Below are positions 54,960 through 63,059 of a stretch of DNA of 64,000 bases, piece by piece. The stretch lies in the NCBI GenBank assembly GCA_017965425.1, contig JAGCPY010000007.1, positions 62,001-126,000 on the forward strand, given 5' to 3'. Under the pieces are notes generated by a model. That model was given only the letters and a program-made list of their open reading frames with translations. It was not told the origin of the DNA and made no database searches. Within the stretch, counting starts at the first letter, position 1; each line of letters opens with the position of its first letter. Source of the DNA: Bacteroidaceae bacterium (lineage in GTDB: Bacteria > Bacteroidota > Bacteroidia > Bacteroidales > Bacteroidaceae). Position numbers and translations under genes: made by a program.

Positions 54960-55481
54960 ATGACGAATCCTAAGCTGTCATCTCTTCTGGCGATTGTTTC
55001 CTTCGTCGCCCTCTCGTTGGTTTCCTGCGACAATCTCTCGTGTCCATTAGAGAACACCGTGGAGAGCGTCTATGGTTTCTATGCCACGTCGCGCACGGCC
55101 AACGGAACCTTTGAACCCGGAGCTGCCATTTCCATCGGCGACACCCTTACCATCTATGCAGCCAACCGAGACACCATCCTTGCAAACCGACTTATCGGAA
55201 AGAGTTCCGTTAGTCTGCCCGTGAGCTACTATGCCGACGTGGACACCCTTCTCTTCGTCTTTTCCGATGCCGACGGACGTTCCACGAGTGATCTTGTTTA
55301 CATCCACAAGCGCAACATCCACCATTGGGATGCCCCCTCCTGCCCTGTCCATCTTTGGCACGAGGTCACAGCCGTGGCATCTACCCACAACCTCATTGAC
55401 ACCATCCTCATCAGTAACCCACACATCAACTACGACGGAAATGAAAACTTCCAAATCTATTTCTATACCAATCTGGAATAA
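54960..55481 (+). CDS. DUF6452 family lipoprotein
   Basis: 173 residues from ATG 54960; the longer frame at 54933 lies inside the glycosyltransferase gene. It has a lipoprotein signal with lipobox LVSC (Cys24), so it is a membrane-anchored lipoprotein. The mature part is beta-rich (GAAISIGDTLTIYAANRDTI, HNLIDTILISNPHINYDGNE). DUF6452 has no known function but is commonly paired with DUF6048, encoded next with a 41-base overlap. The two probably act together at the outer membrane. Confidence 0.8.
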   Translation: MTNPKLSSLLAIVSFVALSLVSCDNLSCPLENTVESVYGFYATSRTANGTFEPGAAISIGDTLTIYAANRDTILANRLIGKSSVSLPVSYYADVDTLLFVFSDADGRSTSDLVYIHKRNIHHWDAPSCPVHLWHEVTAVASTHNLIDTILISNPHINYDGNENFQIYFYTNLE

Positions 55482-56190
55482 GGTCATCCGTCTGCTGTGC
55501 ATACTGACCCTGTTGGAGCTACCCATACAAACCACTTGGGGGCAGACCGACGACACGCCGCCTGCTGATGAACAAGCTGTGCTGGAAATCATCGAGCAGA
55601 AGACGTCGAGGAAACCCAAGTTCCTTGACGGAGCTGCCGTTGGGGTAGATCTTGTGGGCATAGGCATGAAGGTGGCTGGAACCGACTGGTCGCAGATGGA
55701 AGTCTTCGCCCGTCTCAATTTCTTCGATAAGTATTTCCCCATCTTTGAACTGGGTTTAGGCGAGGCCGACCACGAAGGTCCAGAACTTGAAAACCACTTC
55801 AAGATCCGTGCTCCATACTTCCGTCTCGGAGCCGATTACAACTTTGCCAAGAAGCACAACGGCAACCGTATCTTCGGAGGGTTGCGCTACGGCTTCTCTG
55901 CCTATACCTACGATTTAGACTCTTCCATTCCTCTCACCGATCCCGTGTGGGGAACCTCTCAACCTTTCCATCAGCATAATCTCAGCGGCAACCTCCATTG
56001 GCTTGAAGCGGTTTTCGGAATAGAGACCAAACTGTGGAGCATCGTCCGCCTCGGATGGGATGTCCGCTTTAAGTTCCGACTCGCCCAGAAAGCCTCAGAC
56101 ATCGGACAGCCTTGGTATTTTCCTGGATATGGCAAAAACGGCGACGGTGTCGGTTGGGGAGGTACTTTCAAACTTGTTTTCGACATCTAA
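55441..56190 (+). CDS. DUF6048 family outer-membrane protein
   Basis: 249 residues from ATG 55441 (MKTSKSISIP, signal peptide to about residue 35, ending at TTWGQ). Upstream in-frame codons are in the DUF6452 gene. The mature part alternates beta strands and ends in VFDI, like a small outer-membrane barrel (KFLDGAAVGVDLVGIGMKVA, FRLGADYNFAKKHNG, GWGGTFKLVFDI). Function unknown. Coupled by overlap to DUF6452 and followed 10 bases later by apbE. Confidence 0.82.
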   Translation: MKTSKSISIPIWNKVIRLLCILTLLELPIQTTWGQTDDTPPADEQAVLEIIEQKTSRKPKFLDGAAVGVDLVGIGMKVAGTDWSQMEVFARLNFFDKYFPIFELGLGEADHEGPELENHFKIRAPYFRLGADYNFAKKHNGNRIFGGLRYGFSAYTYDLDSSIPLTDPVWGTSQPFHQHNLSGNLHWLEAVFGIETKLWSIVRLGWDVRFKFRLAQKASDIGQPWYFPGYGKNGDGVGWGGTFKLVFDI

Positions 56191-56200
56191 ACCATCATCC

Positions 56201-57310
56201 ATGACTGATCCTCTCAACCCCATCAACCTCCAAGGACAGGACGAATCTGGCGACCAAGGCGATGCGGTAAAGTTTTCTCCGCTCACGCCAGACGATGCAC
56301 CGAAATCACAATGGCGCCGCTGGCATCTGCCTGTTCTGTTTCTTTTCGCCATTGCCACGTTCCTCATCATCCTGCGTCGCAATGCTCCTGCTCCCTTCCA
56401 GCACAACGAGGGAGCCATCTTCGGCACCTTCTACCATTTCACCTACCAAGCTGCAGACGATCTTCATGCTGAGCTAAAAGCCGAACTTAATAGAGTTGAT
56501 AATAGCCTTTCAATGTTCAACCCTCAAAGCACCCTCAGCCGCATCAACCAAGGCGAAGACATTGAGGTGGATTCGCTCTTCCGTCGCGTCTTCACGCTCA
56601 GCCAACAAGTCAGTGAAGCCACTGACGGAGCTTTTGACATCACCGTAGCTCCGCTCGTCAACGCATGGGGTTTTGGCTTCAAGGAAGGTCAGTTGCCGGA
56701 CAGTCTTGCTGTGGACAGCCTGCGACAAAGTGTCGGCTACAGGACGATTTCCCTTACGCCCGACTGCCACCTCCATCGTGACGACCCTCGCACCATCCTC
56801 GACTGTAGCGCCGTGGCCAAAGGCTTCGGTGTGGACATCGTGGCTGATTTCTTACGCGCGCGCGGAATCCTTAATTATATGGTCGAGATTGGAGGCGAAA
56901 TCGTTGTCAGCGGAACCAATCCTAAAGGCCAGCCCTGGCACGTTGGCGTCAACAAGCCCGACGACGACCCCACCAGCCAAAACAGCCAGCTGCAGACGGT
57001 ACTCAACCTGACAGATTGCGCCCTTGCCACCAGCGGCAACTATCGCAACTTCTACATCACCGAAGACGGACGGCGGCTTGCTCACACCATCGACCCTGCT
57101 ACAGGCTATCCTGTGCAGCACAGCCTTCTCTCTTCTACCGTCATCGCACCCACCTGTGCCTGTGCCGATGCTTTCGCAACCGCTTTTATGGTTCTCGGTA
57201 TTGAACGAGCCAAGCAGGTGCTCAGCCACCATCCGGAACTGCAAGTTTATTTTATCTACGACTCCGCTGGCATTAACCAGACCTTCAGTACGATCCCACT
57301 CCCAGAATAA
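56201..57310 (+). CDS. apbE: FAD:protein FMN transferase
   Basis: 369 residues from ATG 56201 (longer in-frame starts lie in the previous gene). Periplasmic or membrane-anchored enzyme (helix about 45-63) that cuts FAD and links FMN to threonines of Rnf and Nqr subunits. It has a typical ApbE core: GTFYHFTYQ, VDNSLSMFNPQSTLSRIN, DGAFDITVAPLVNAWGFG, LDCSAVAKGFGVDIVADFL, MVEIGGEIVVSGTN, and the metal-binding end TCACADAFATAFMVLG. Known targets in this genome would be RnfG and RnfD (46634-47680 here), 6-10 kb away. Confidence 0.94.
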   Translation: MTDPLNPINLQGQDESGDQGDAVKFSPLTPDDAPKSQWRRWHLPVLFLFAIATFLIILRRNAPAPFQHNEGAIFGTFYHFTYQAADDLHAELKAELNRVDNSLSMFNPQSTLSRINQGEDIEVDSLFRRVFTLSQQVSEATDGAFDITVAPLVNAWGFGFKEGQLPDSLAVDSLRQSVGYRTISLTPDCHLHRDDPRTILDCSAVAKGFGVDIVADFLRARGILNYMVEIGGEIVVSGTNPKGQPWHVGVNKPDDDPTSQNSQLQTVLNLTDCALATSGNYRNFYITEDGRRLAHTIDPATGYPVQHSLLSSTVIAPTCACADAFATAFMVLGIERAKQVLSHHPELQVYFIYDSAGINQTFSTIPLPE

Positions 57311-57311
57311 T

Positions 57312-57803
57312 ATGGAACAGAGCTTCACCTACGACCCGTCGCTCACCAAGGCCGAGCGATACCAACATTTCATCGACGACTATCGCCTCTTCATCGAGGG
57401 TGAAACCGATCTCATCGCCGCCTTGGCCAACACATCTGCGGCTTTGCGCGAAGCGTTTGGGTTCTTCTGGGTGGGCTTCTACCTCGTCAAAGATAGCCAA
57501 TGGCTCTCGCTCGGGCCATTCCAAGGTACCGTCGCCTGCACCCGCATCCGCCGTGGACGAGGAGTTTGTGGCACTGCATGGGAAGAAAGAAGAACCCTCG
57601 TCGTCCCTGATGTAGATGCCTTCCCCGGACACATCGCCTGCAGCAGCTTATCACGATCAGAAATTGTCGTACCCCTCGCAGACAAGAACGGTCACATCCA
57701 CGGTGTCCTCGACATTGACAGCGACCAGCTCTCCACTTTCGACGACACGGATCGCCAGTACCTGGAATGTGTTGTAAACGAGATGTCGTTCCTGTTCTTG
57801 TAA
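57312..57803 (+). CDS. Free methionine-(R)-sulfoxide reductase (GAF domain)
   Basis: 163 residues from ATG 57312, 1 base after the apbE stop. A single GAF domain with the three fRMsr cysteines: Cys76 (VACTRI), Cys86 (GVCGTAW) and Cys110 (HIACSS), plus SEIVVPL and HGVLDIDSD. These reduce free Met-R-sulfoxide using thioredoxin. Repair of oxidised methionine fits with the redox context of the operon. A repeat-filled convergent gap follows. Confidence 0.9.
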   Translation: MEQSFTYDPSLTKAERYQHFIDDYRLFIEGETDLIAALANTSAALREAFGFFWVGFYLVKDSQWLSLGPFQGTVACTRIRRGRGVCGTAWEERRTLVVPDVDAFPGHIACSSLSRSEIVVPLADKNGHIHGVLDIDSDQLSTFDDTDRQYLECVVNEMSFLFL

Positions 57804-57944
57804 TGATTCCCTGTTTAGGCTGTTGACAATCAGTGATTCTCATCGGAGTAAACTCATCGATAGAGATACTGATTTCTGTCTATGGGAGCAGAGATGGGCA
57901 CAAGTTCCAAGCACCTCCACCCCACTTCACATGGATTTCCCTTG

Positions 57945-58175
57945 AAAATCCCTCAATTCCTCACCTTTATTGATAATTATCTGAAAGAAAGTCGCTTGCA
58001 GGTGAGGGATTGGTGAGAGATAGGTGAGGGATGGTGAGGAATCATGGAGGAAGGTATTCTTCTGCTTTCATAAGAAATCCCTCACCATCCCTCACCTATT
58101 CCTCACCAAAGTCTCACCCATAATGCGTTGTAGGACAAGTCAATGGCTTCGAAGGTGAGGGATTGAGGGATTTTT
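57945..58175. repeat. Phased GGTGAGGG palindrome, copy 3
   Basis: The outer arm CCCTCAATTCCTCACC starts at 57950 and GGTGAGGGATTGAGGG at 58154. Units start at 58001, 58012, 58023 and 58033, and mirrored at 58079, 58089, 58100 and 58111. Distances are 43, 11, 11, 10, centre 46, 10, 11, 11, 43, the same as copy 2. The left linker contains GATAATTATCTGAAAGAAAG. It lies in the convergent gap between the fRMsr and DUF5686 genes (57804-58422), which holds no gene. Confidence 0.9.
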
Positions 58176-58232
58176 CGCGTCATAGAGCATGTATAGAGGG
58201 GAATGGTGTGGCGCATCTTGACATTCTGCACA

Positions 58233-58273
58233 GAAGATGAACACCTTACGTGTGAAAGATGTACACGTTCCAG
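58233..58273. repeat. Degenerate GTGTACAC hairpin beside palindrome copy 3
   Basis: The right half AAGATGTACACGTTCC matches the hairpins at 31102 and 44511, but the left half (AGATGAACACCTT) has several changes, so the stem is imperfect. It sits about 57 bases after palindrome copy 3, the same relative place as in copies 1 and 2. Confidence 0.5.
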
Positions 58274-58422
58274 GCCAATCGTATATGGATGTTCGCACCC
58301 ATCAGCATGAATACCCCTCTTTTTGCTCTCATCCTCTGTTAGGTCGAGCCCTCGATGAAGGAAACAAATGCGGCTAATTCGACCCTTCACGCCAAAAAGA
58401 AGGTCAGTACGCTTGCAATCGT

Positions 58423-60810
58423 TCAGAAGTCGAACTGAAGAGCAAAGCGAAAACCGTGTTTCTTCACGCCGGGATAGTTAAGGTAGTTGATGCGGCGGAC
58501 GTAGTCGAAACGGAAGATTTTGAGGACATTGTGGAGTCCTATGCTGGCTTCCATGTAGGGAGCGCCAGACATGGGATGGACAATGGATTGCCCATCGCGT
58601 GAGGGCATGAAGTAGAGGTCTGGTGCGTCGGTGGTGTAGCTTTCCGTGCCGTCCGAAAGCGTCGTTGGGAAAAGGTGCCTTGATGGATTATTACGGTCGG
58701 TGAGGTGGCTATAGAGCATCTTGAAACCAATGACCTCACGCCATTTCAGACGCTTAATGAGAGGTATGCGGTTGAGAATCTTTCCTGAGAGATCCCACTC
58801 TACCTGGAAGGAGAGATAGCGGTCGCCGATGAACTCCAAGTTGTTAATCATGCAGAACATGTCGCGTGTGATGATGTACGAATTGTTGGCCACGGGCATG
58901 AGCAGATGGGGGAAGGGGACACGATTCCATTGTGCAGCTGCACGCAGATGGAAATCGATGCGACCGTATGAGTTGAGCCAGAGTCGTTCGTAGGCGGTCA
59001 GCTCGGTGGTATTGTAACGCCATTCTCCTCCCAGAATTCCTTTGAAGCCGAAAGTGTGAGCCACGGCAAAAACTGGATTGTTATGGTTGACAACATGGCG
59101 ACGCTGTTTGGAGGTAATGATCTCTTCACCTGGTGCCCAACGCAGAGAGAGAAGAAGTTCGGTGGCGTTAAGGTGTTTTACAAAAGTTCCGTCAAGTCGC
59201 TTATAAAACAACGAACCACAAGGTGTCTGACGTGAAGCTCTCAGCTGAAGCTTGAAATCGAGATGATGATTGGTTTCCACCTCATAGCGCAACAAGGCAT
59301 GGCGACGGAAGAGCATGTGGTCAACGGTTTGGGTCTTAAACGAAACCCAGACATTGTCTTTGTCTCGACCATGTTGCCACATAAGGTCAGCTGGGCTGAA
59401 GACATCCTCCTGCCATTGTGCCGTGATGCTGTGACGCGGGTATTCAAGCTGAGAATGTTGTTTGCGGAGAAAAGAGTATTCGGCCTCGGCCATGCCATAC
59501 CAGCGGTGGCTGTTGACACCGTAGGCGGCATAGCCCTTGAAAAAGAAATGCGGGAAGAGTTTGGCTGTGGTCTGTCCGCCTACACGGAAGCGGTAACCGT
59601 CGATGAAATTATGAGAAATCATGGACATGACAGGTCCAATCTCTATGCGGCTCTGGTCTTGGGTGAGGTTGGTTTCAAAGTAGTTGCAAATGGCAGCACG
59701 AAAGAGGTACATGATCACATTGCCACGTGTCCGCTGGATCATGGTTGAAGCCATTTGTTGCAATCCACTCTCACCCCAAGAAAGGGTATCTACACGATGG
59801 CGTGCCCAAAAGGCACTGTCTTTGATGATGGTGGTGCCTTCGCGCAACTTATCACTTTGTGCAAAACGATCTGGCGGAATGGAATCGGTGGAAATAGCGG
59901 TGTAGTTGGTAGAGCGGTGCACCATCATCATCCGCTGTCCTTTAATGATACCCAGTTCAGCAAAAAGATCGTCGGTCTGCAAGACACGTTGCCCGTTAGG
60001 AAGGTCGGTGAAACGTTGTTGGAGGACAAGGTTTGTAATGTAATTGACACTGGAACGGACAGGCAAATTGATATTGCACTTGTGGACGCGATATGTGCTG
60101 TCATTTAAGATCCATAGACGCCCACTGAAGCCGAAGTCCTGCGGGTTCTGTGGAACAAAACTAAGCTGTATGCAGTTTTGGTTATCAACCTCCAAAGTAT
60201 CTTCGATGAAAAATCGGAAGAAGGAGATGGCGGCTCTGCTGGAAAGAGGACTGGTGAACCGTCGTTCCAGCAACGTCAATTGGTCATCATAGATGTTGAC
60301 GTCGGTGAAGATACTGGAAATGACGGTATTGACGGTCTCTCCAATAGGCAGGAGATCGGTAATACCTTCCGAATTAGTGCCTAAGACATAGTTACGTTCC
60401 TGCTTGGGTTGACGTCTGTAAAGATGCTGAATAGCGGTCTCGGTATAGTTCAGCGGCAGGATATACTTTCCTGTTTGGGGGCAGAACTCAATCTGACGCT
60501 TGAGAAGAGGCGACTGCAGAATCTTCATGGTGTCTGCCAGCCCTTGGGAGATGTTGTTCAAAGCAGCCGTGATGCGCTGGTACTTGTAGTAGCTCACAAA
60601 GTCGTTCCGACTCAAGTCATGCTCTCCCTTTGCAGCTATCACCTTCTGCATCAGTTCCACAGCCGGGTTTCCCTTGCGATGATAACGTTGTCGCTTAGGC
60701 TTGACCGTCACCTCCTTCATGTTGCGCTCTACATAGACATCATGCTGAGCATAAGCACCTATGCCCAAGGCAAGGAACGCAAGAAGCAAAAGGAATGATT
60801 TACGATTCAC
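58423..60810 (-). CDS. DUF5686 family outer-membrane protein
   Basis: 795 residues if started at GTG 60810, which gives a signal peptide (MNRKSFLLLLAFLALGIGAYAQ). The ATG at 60909 would overlap nadC by 79 bases and put 33 odd residues before the signal. The N-terminal third is soluble (HDLSRNDFVSYYKYQRITAA); the rest is rich in beta strands, ends in FALQFDF and looks like an outer-membrane barrel. The usual N-terminal CarboxypepD_reg-like domain of DUF5686 proteins is missing or very short. Function unknown. 20 bases after nadC, so co-transcribed. Confidence 0.8.
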   Translation of the reverse strand: MNRKSFLLLLAFLALGIGAYAQHDVYVERNMKEVTVKPKRQRYHRKGNPAVELMQKVIAAKGEHDLSRNDFVSYYKYQRITAALNNISQGLADTMKILQSPLLKRQIEFCPQTGKYILPLNYTETAIQHLYRRQPKQERNYVLGTNSEGITDLLPIGETVNTVISSIFTDVNIYDDQLTLLERRFTSPLSSRAAISFFRFFIEDTLEVDNQNCIQLSFVPQNPQDFGFSGRLWILNDSTYRVHKCNINLPVRSSVNYITNLVLQQRFTDLPNGQRVLQTDDLFAELGIIKGQRMMMVHRSTNYTAISTDSIPPDRFAQSDKLREGTTIIKDSAFWARHRVDTLSWGESGLQQMASTMIQRTRGNVIMYLFRAAICNYFETNLTQDQSRIEIGPVMSMISHNFIDGYRFRVGGQTTAKLFPHFFFKGYAAYGVNSHRWYGMAEAEYSFLRKQHSQLEYPRHSITAQWQEDVFSPADLMWQHGRDKDNVWVSFKTQTVDHMLFRRHALLRYEVETNHHLDFKLQLRASRQTPCGSLFYKRLDGTFVKHLNATELLLSLRWAPGEEIITSKQRRHVVNHNNPVFAVAHTFGFKGILGGEWRYNTTELTAYERLWLNSYGRIDFHLRAAAQWNRVPFPHLLMPVANNSYIITRDMFCMINNLEFIGDRYLSFQVEWDLSGKILNRIPLIKRLKWREVIGFKMLYSHLTDRNNPSRHLFPTTLSDGTESYTTDAPDLYFMPSRDGQSIVHPMSGAPYMEASIGLHNVLKIFRFDYVRRINYLNYPGVKKHGFRFALQFDF

Positions 60811-60830
60811 TATTTCAACTTTCAACGTTC

Positions 60831-61694
60831 TCAACAGGCTTTGAAGCTCATGTCGAGACCTTTGACGCTGTGAGTGAGGGCACCGACGGAAATGAAATCG
60901 ACCCCACACTCGGCGTATTCTCGCAAGGTGTCGAAAGTGATACCCCCACTCGATTCTGTCTCATAACGGCCACCTATCAGTTCCACAGCCTTGCGGGTGT
61001 CGGCGGGTGTGAAGTTGTCGAGCATGATGCGATCCACACCGCCGATGGCCAAAACACGGTTCAGCTCGTCGAAGTTACGGACTTCAATCTCAATTTTCAG
61101 ATCCTTGCCCTTTTCCTTCAGGTATTCGTGGCAACGTGTGATGGCATTCTCAATGCCACCTGCAAAATCTACATGGTTGTCTTTCAGCAGAATCATGTCA
61201 AAAAGACCGATTCGGTGGTTGCAGCCTCCACCTATCTTGACGGCTGCCTTTTCCAGCATACGCATCCCTGGTGTCGTCTTGCGGGTATCCAGCACTCGGG
61301 TCTTGGTACCTTCAAGACGCTCCACGTACTTGTGAGTCATCGTTGCAATGCCCGACATGCGCTGCATGATGTTAAGCATCAGACGTTCTGTCTGGAGCAG
61401 GCTCTGCACTTTGCCCGTGACAACCATAGCCACGTCACCTGGCTTCACGTGAGCACCATCCTGAATGAAAACTTCCACCTGCATCGTCGGATCGAAACGA
61501 TGGAAGACTTCTTTAGCAATCTCTATGCCTGCAAGAATGCCATCTTCCTTGATGAGTAACTTACTCTTGCCCATCGCATCAGCTGGGATGCAGCAAAGCG
61601 TGGTATGGTCGCCGTCGCCTATGTCTTCGGCAAAAGCCAGGTCAATGAGACGGTCGTTCAGTTCTTTTTCCGTGAAATAATGTTCGTTCTGCAT
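60831..61694 (-). CDS. nadC: Quinolinate phosphoribosyltransferase (carboxylating)
   Basis: 287 residues. Makes nicotinate mononucleotide from quinolinate and PRPP in NAD synthesis. Typical segments are EDIGDGDHTTLCCIPADAMG, ERLMLNIMQRMSGIATMTHK, LDTRKTTPGMRMLEKAAVKI, GGCNHRIGLFDMILLKDNH and ESSGGITFDTLREYAECGVD. Preceded by its own consensus promoter at 61738-61769. DUF5686 follows. nadA and nadB are not in the window. Confidence 0.96.
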   Translation of the reverse strand: MQNEHYFTEKELNDRLIDLAFAEDIGDGDHTTLCCIPADAMGKSKLLIKEDGILAGIEIAKEVFHRFDPTMQVEVFIQDGAHVKPGDVAMVVTGKVQSLLQTERLMLNIMQRMSGIATMTHKYVERLEGTKTRVLDTRKTTPGMRMLEKAAVKIGGGCNHRIGLFDMILLKDNHVDFAGGIENAITRCHEYLKEKGKDLKIEIEVRNFDELNRVLAIGGVDRIMLDNFTPADTRKAVELIGGRYETESSGGITFDTLREYAECGVDFISVGALTHSVKGLDMSFKAC

Positions 61695-61737
61695 GATGGT
61701 TATTCAATAGAAAAACTAATTATTAGAAACTTTTGTG

Positions 61738-61769
61738 CAAAAATACGCCAATTCCTTCATTGCCGCAAA
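61738..61769 (-). promoter_or_regulatory. Promoter of nadC-DUF5686
   Basis: On the minus strand, TTTG (61769-61766), a 20-base spacer and TATTTTTG (61745-61738) match the Bacteroidetes consensus. The nadC start is 43 bases downstream. Confidence 0.7.
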
Positions 61770-61810
61770 CTTTCACTAAACTTTTTGGAATAATTTACAA
61801 AAGAGAGGAT

Positions 61811-63055
61811 TCACTCGAAACGCATGACCCGTGCAGGGTGTATGCGGGACACGAAGAAGCTCGGAATAATCAGCACCAACACAGTGAGAGCCAAAGTGGC
61901 AATGTTCAGAAGGAGGATGAGTGGCCACGAGAACTGAATGGGGACGGCATCTACATAATAAGTGGCAGGATCGAGCGAGAAAAGCCCCCATTGCTGTTGA
62001 ACAAACGCAAGACCAATCCCTAACACATTACCCCAAAACATCCCCTGCCCCACCAACAATGCAGCAAAAGAAAGGAAGATACGACGCAGCTGTCCATTCG
62101 TCGCACCAAGGCTTTTCATCACCGCAATGAAGTTGGTACGTTCCAAGATGATGATGAGCAAACCTGCCGTCATGGTGAAAATAGAAAGACCTATCATCAA
62201 GACAAGAATGACATAGACATTCGTATCCAACAGATCGAGCCATGAAAAGATTCCAGGATAAAGCTCAACGATAGAATGTACTGAATAAGAGGCTCCGTAT
62301 GCGTCTTGCTTCTGGTTCACCAAAGCACGCACATCGTCTGCTGTCTTGTTCAGTTGTTCAAAATCACTCACAAACAACTCTGCACCTGAACATTGATCAT
62401 CTTCCCACCCTGCAAGCTTCCGAGTTGCATAAAGATCAGTGAAGACCAAGGACTTATCAAACTCTTTAAGATGGGTTTCATAGATGCCTGCCACCAGATA
62501 GCGGCGTGCTTTCACTGTCTCGGAAAAGAAATAAGCATAGACTCTCTGCCCAACTTTCAATCCCAATTGACGAGCAATCAGATGAGACACAACAATCTCG
62601 TCTGACGAATGTGAAGAAGAAAAGCGAGGCAAATGGCCGGCAATAAGATGTGATGAGAGGAAGGTCGTGTCATACTCTTCAGCTACGCCACGGAGGACAA
62701 TTCCCTTAAATGCGTCTTCGGTCTTCAACATACCCGTCTTTGTACAGAATCGTTGAACATGGGCAATACCCTGTACGTGCGAAAGACGGTGCATGAGCAG
62801 ACTATCCATCATGATAGGCTGAGATTCAGCGCTAAAGAGGGTGCGATAGTTGATTACCTGAACATGACCTCCAAAGCCAATGACCTTCCGACGAATCTCA
62901 CCCTTGAAACCAAGGATGATACAAACCGAAAGTATCATGACCGCAAGTCCGACAGACACGCCCCACTTAGCAATGGTGACGGCTGGGCGCGAAATGCGAC
63001 GCATGTCGTCACGATGTCCAAACAGGCGGCGTGCTATGGAAAATTCGAAACTCAC
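61811..63055 (-). CDS. FtsX-like ABC transporter permease (LolC/LolE-like)
   Basis: 414 residues from GTG 63055 (MSFEFSIARRLFG), 4 bases after the aminotransferase stop; the in-frame start at 63118 lies within that gene. It has one N-terminal helix (about 30-50), a large periplasmic MacB-like domain (about 55-275), then three helices (about 275-300, 325-350, 380-405), the layout of FtsX/LolCE permeases that extract lipoproteins or other cargo. EFSIARRLF, LERTNFIAVMKSLGATNGQL and SRIHPARVMRFE are typical. The ATPase partner is not adjacent. Confidence 0.88.
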   Translation of the reverse strand: MSFEFSIARRLFGHRDDMRRISRPAVTIAKWGVSVGLAVMILSVCIILGFKGEIRRKVIGFGGHVQVINYRTLFSAESQPIMMDSLLMHRLSHVQGIAHVQRFCTKTGMLKTEDAFKGIVLRGVAEEYDTTFLSSHLIAGHLPRFSSSHSSDEIVVSHLIARQLGLKVGQRVYAYFFSETVKARRYLVAGIYETHLKEFDKSLVFTDLYATRKLAGWEDDQCSGAELFVSDFEQLNKTADDVRALVNQKQDAYGASYSVHSIVELYPGIFSWLDLLDTNVYVILVLMIGLSIFTMTAGLLIIILERTNFIAVMKSLGATNGQLRRIFLSFAALLVGQGMFWGNVLGIGLAFVQQQWGLFSLDPATYYVDAVPIQFSWPLILLLNIATLALTVLVLIIPSFFVSRIHPARVMRFE

Positions 63056-63059
63056 GACC

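Noticed and set aside
60811-60909. ATG start for the DUF5686 gene at 60909
   Set aside because: It would overlap nadC by 79 bases and put charged residues before the signal peptide; GTG 60810 gives a normal signal peptide.
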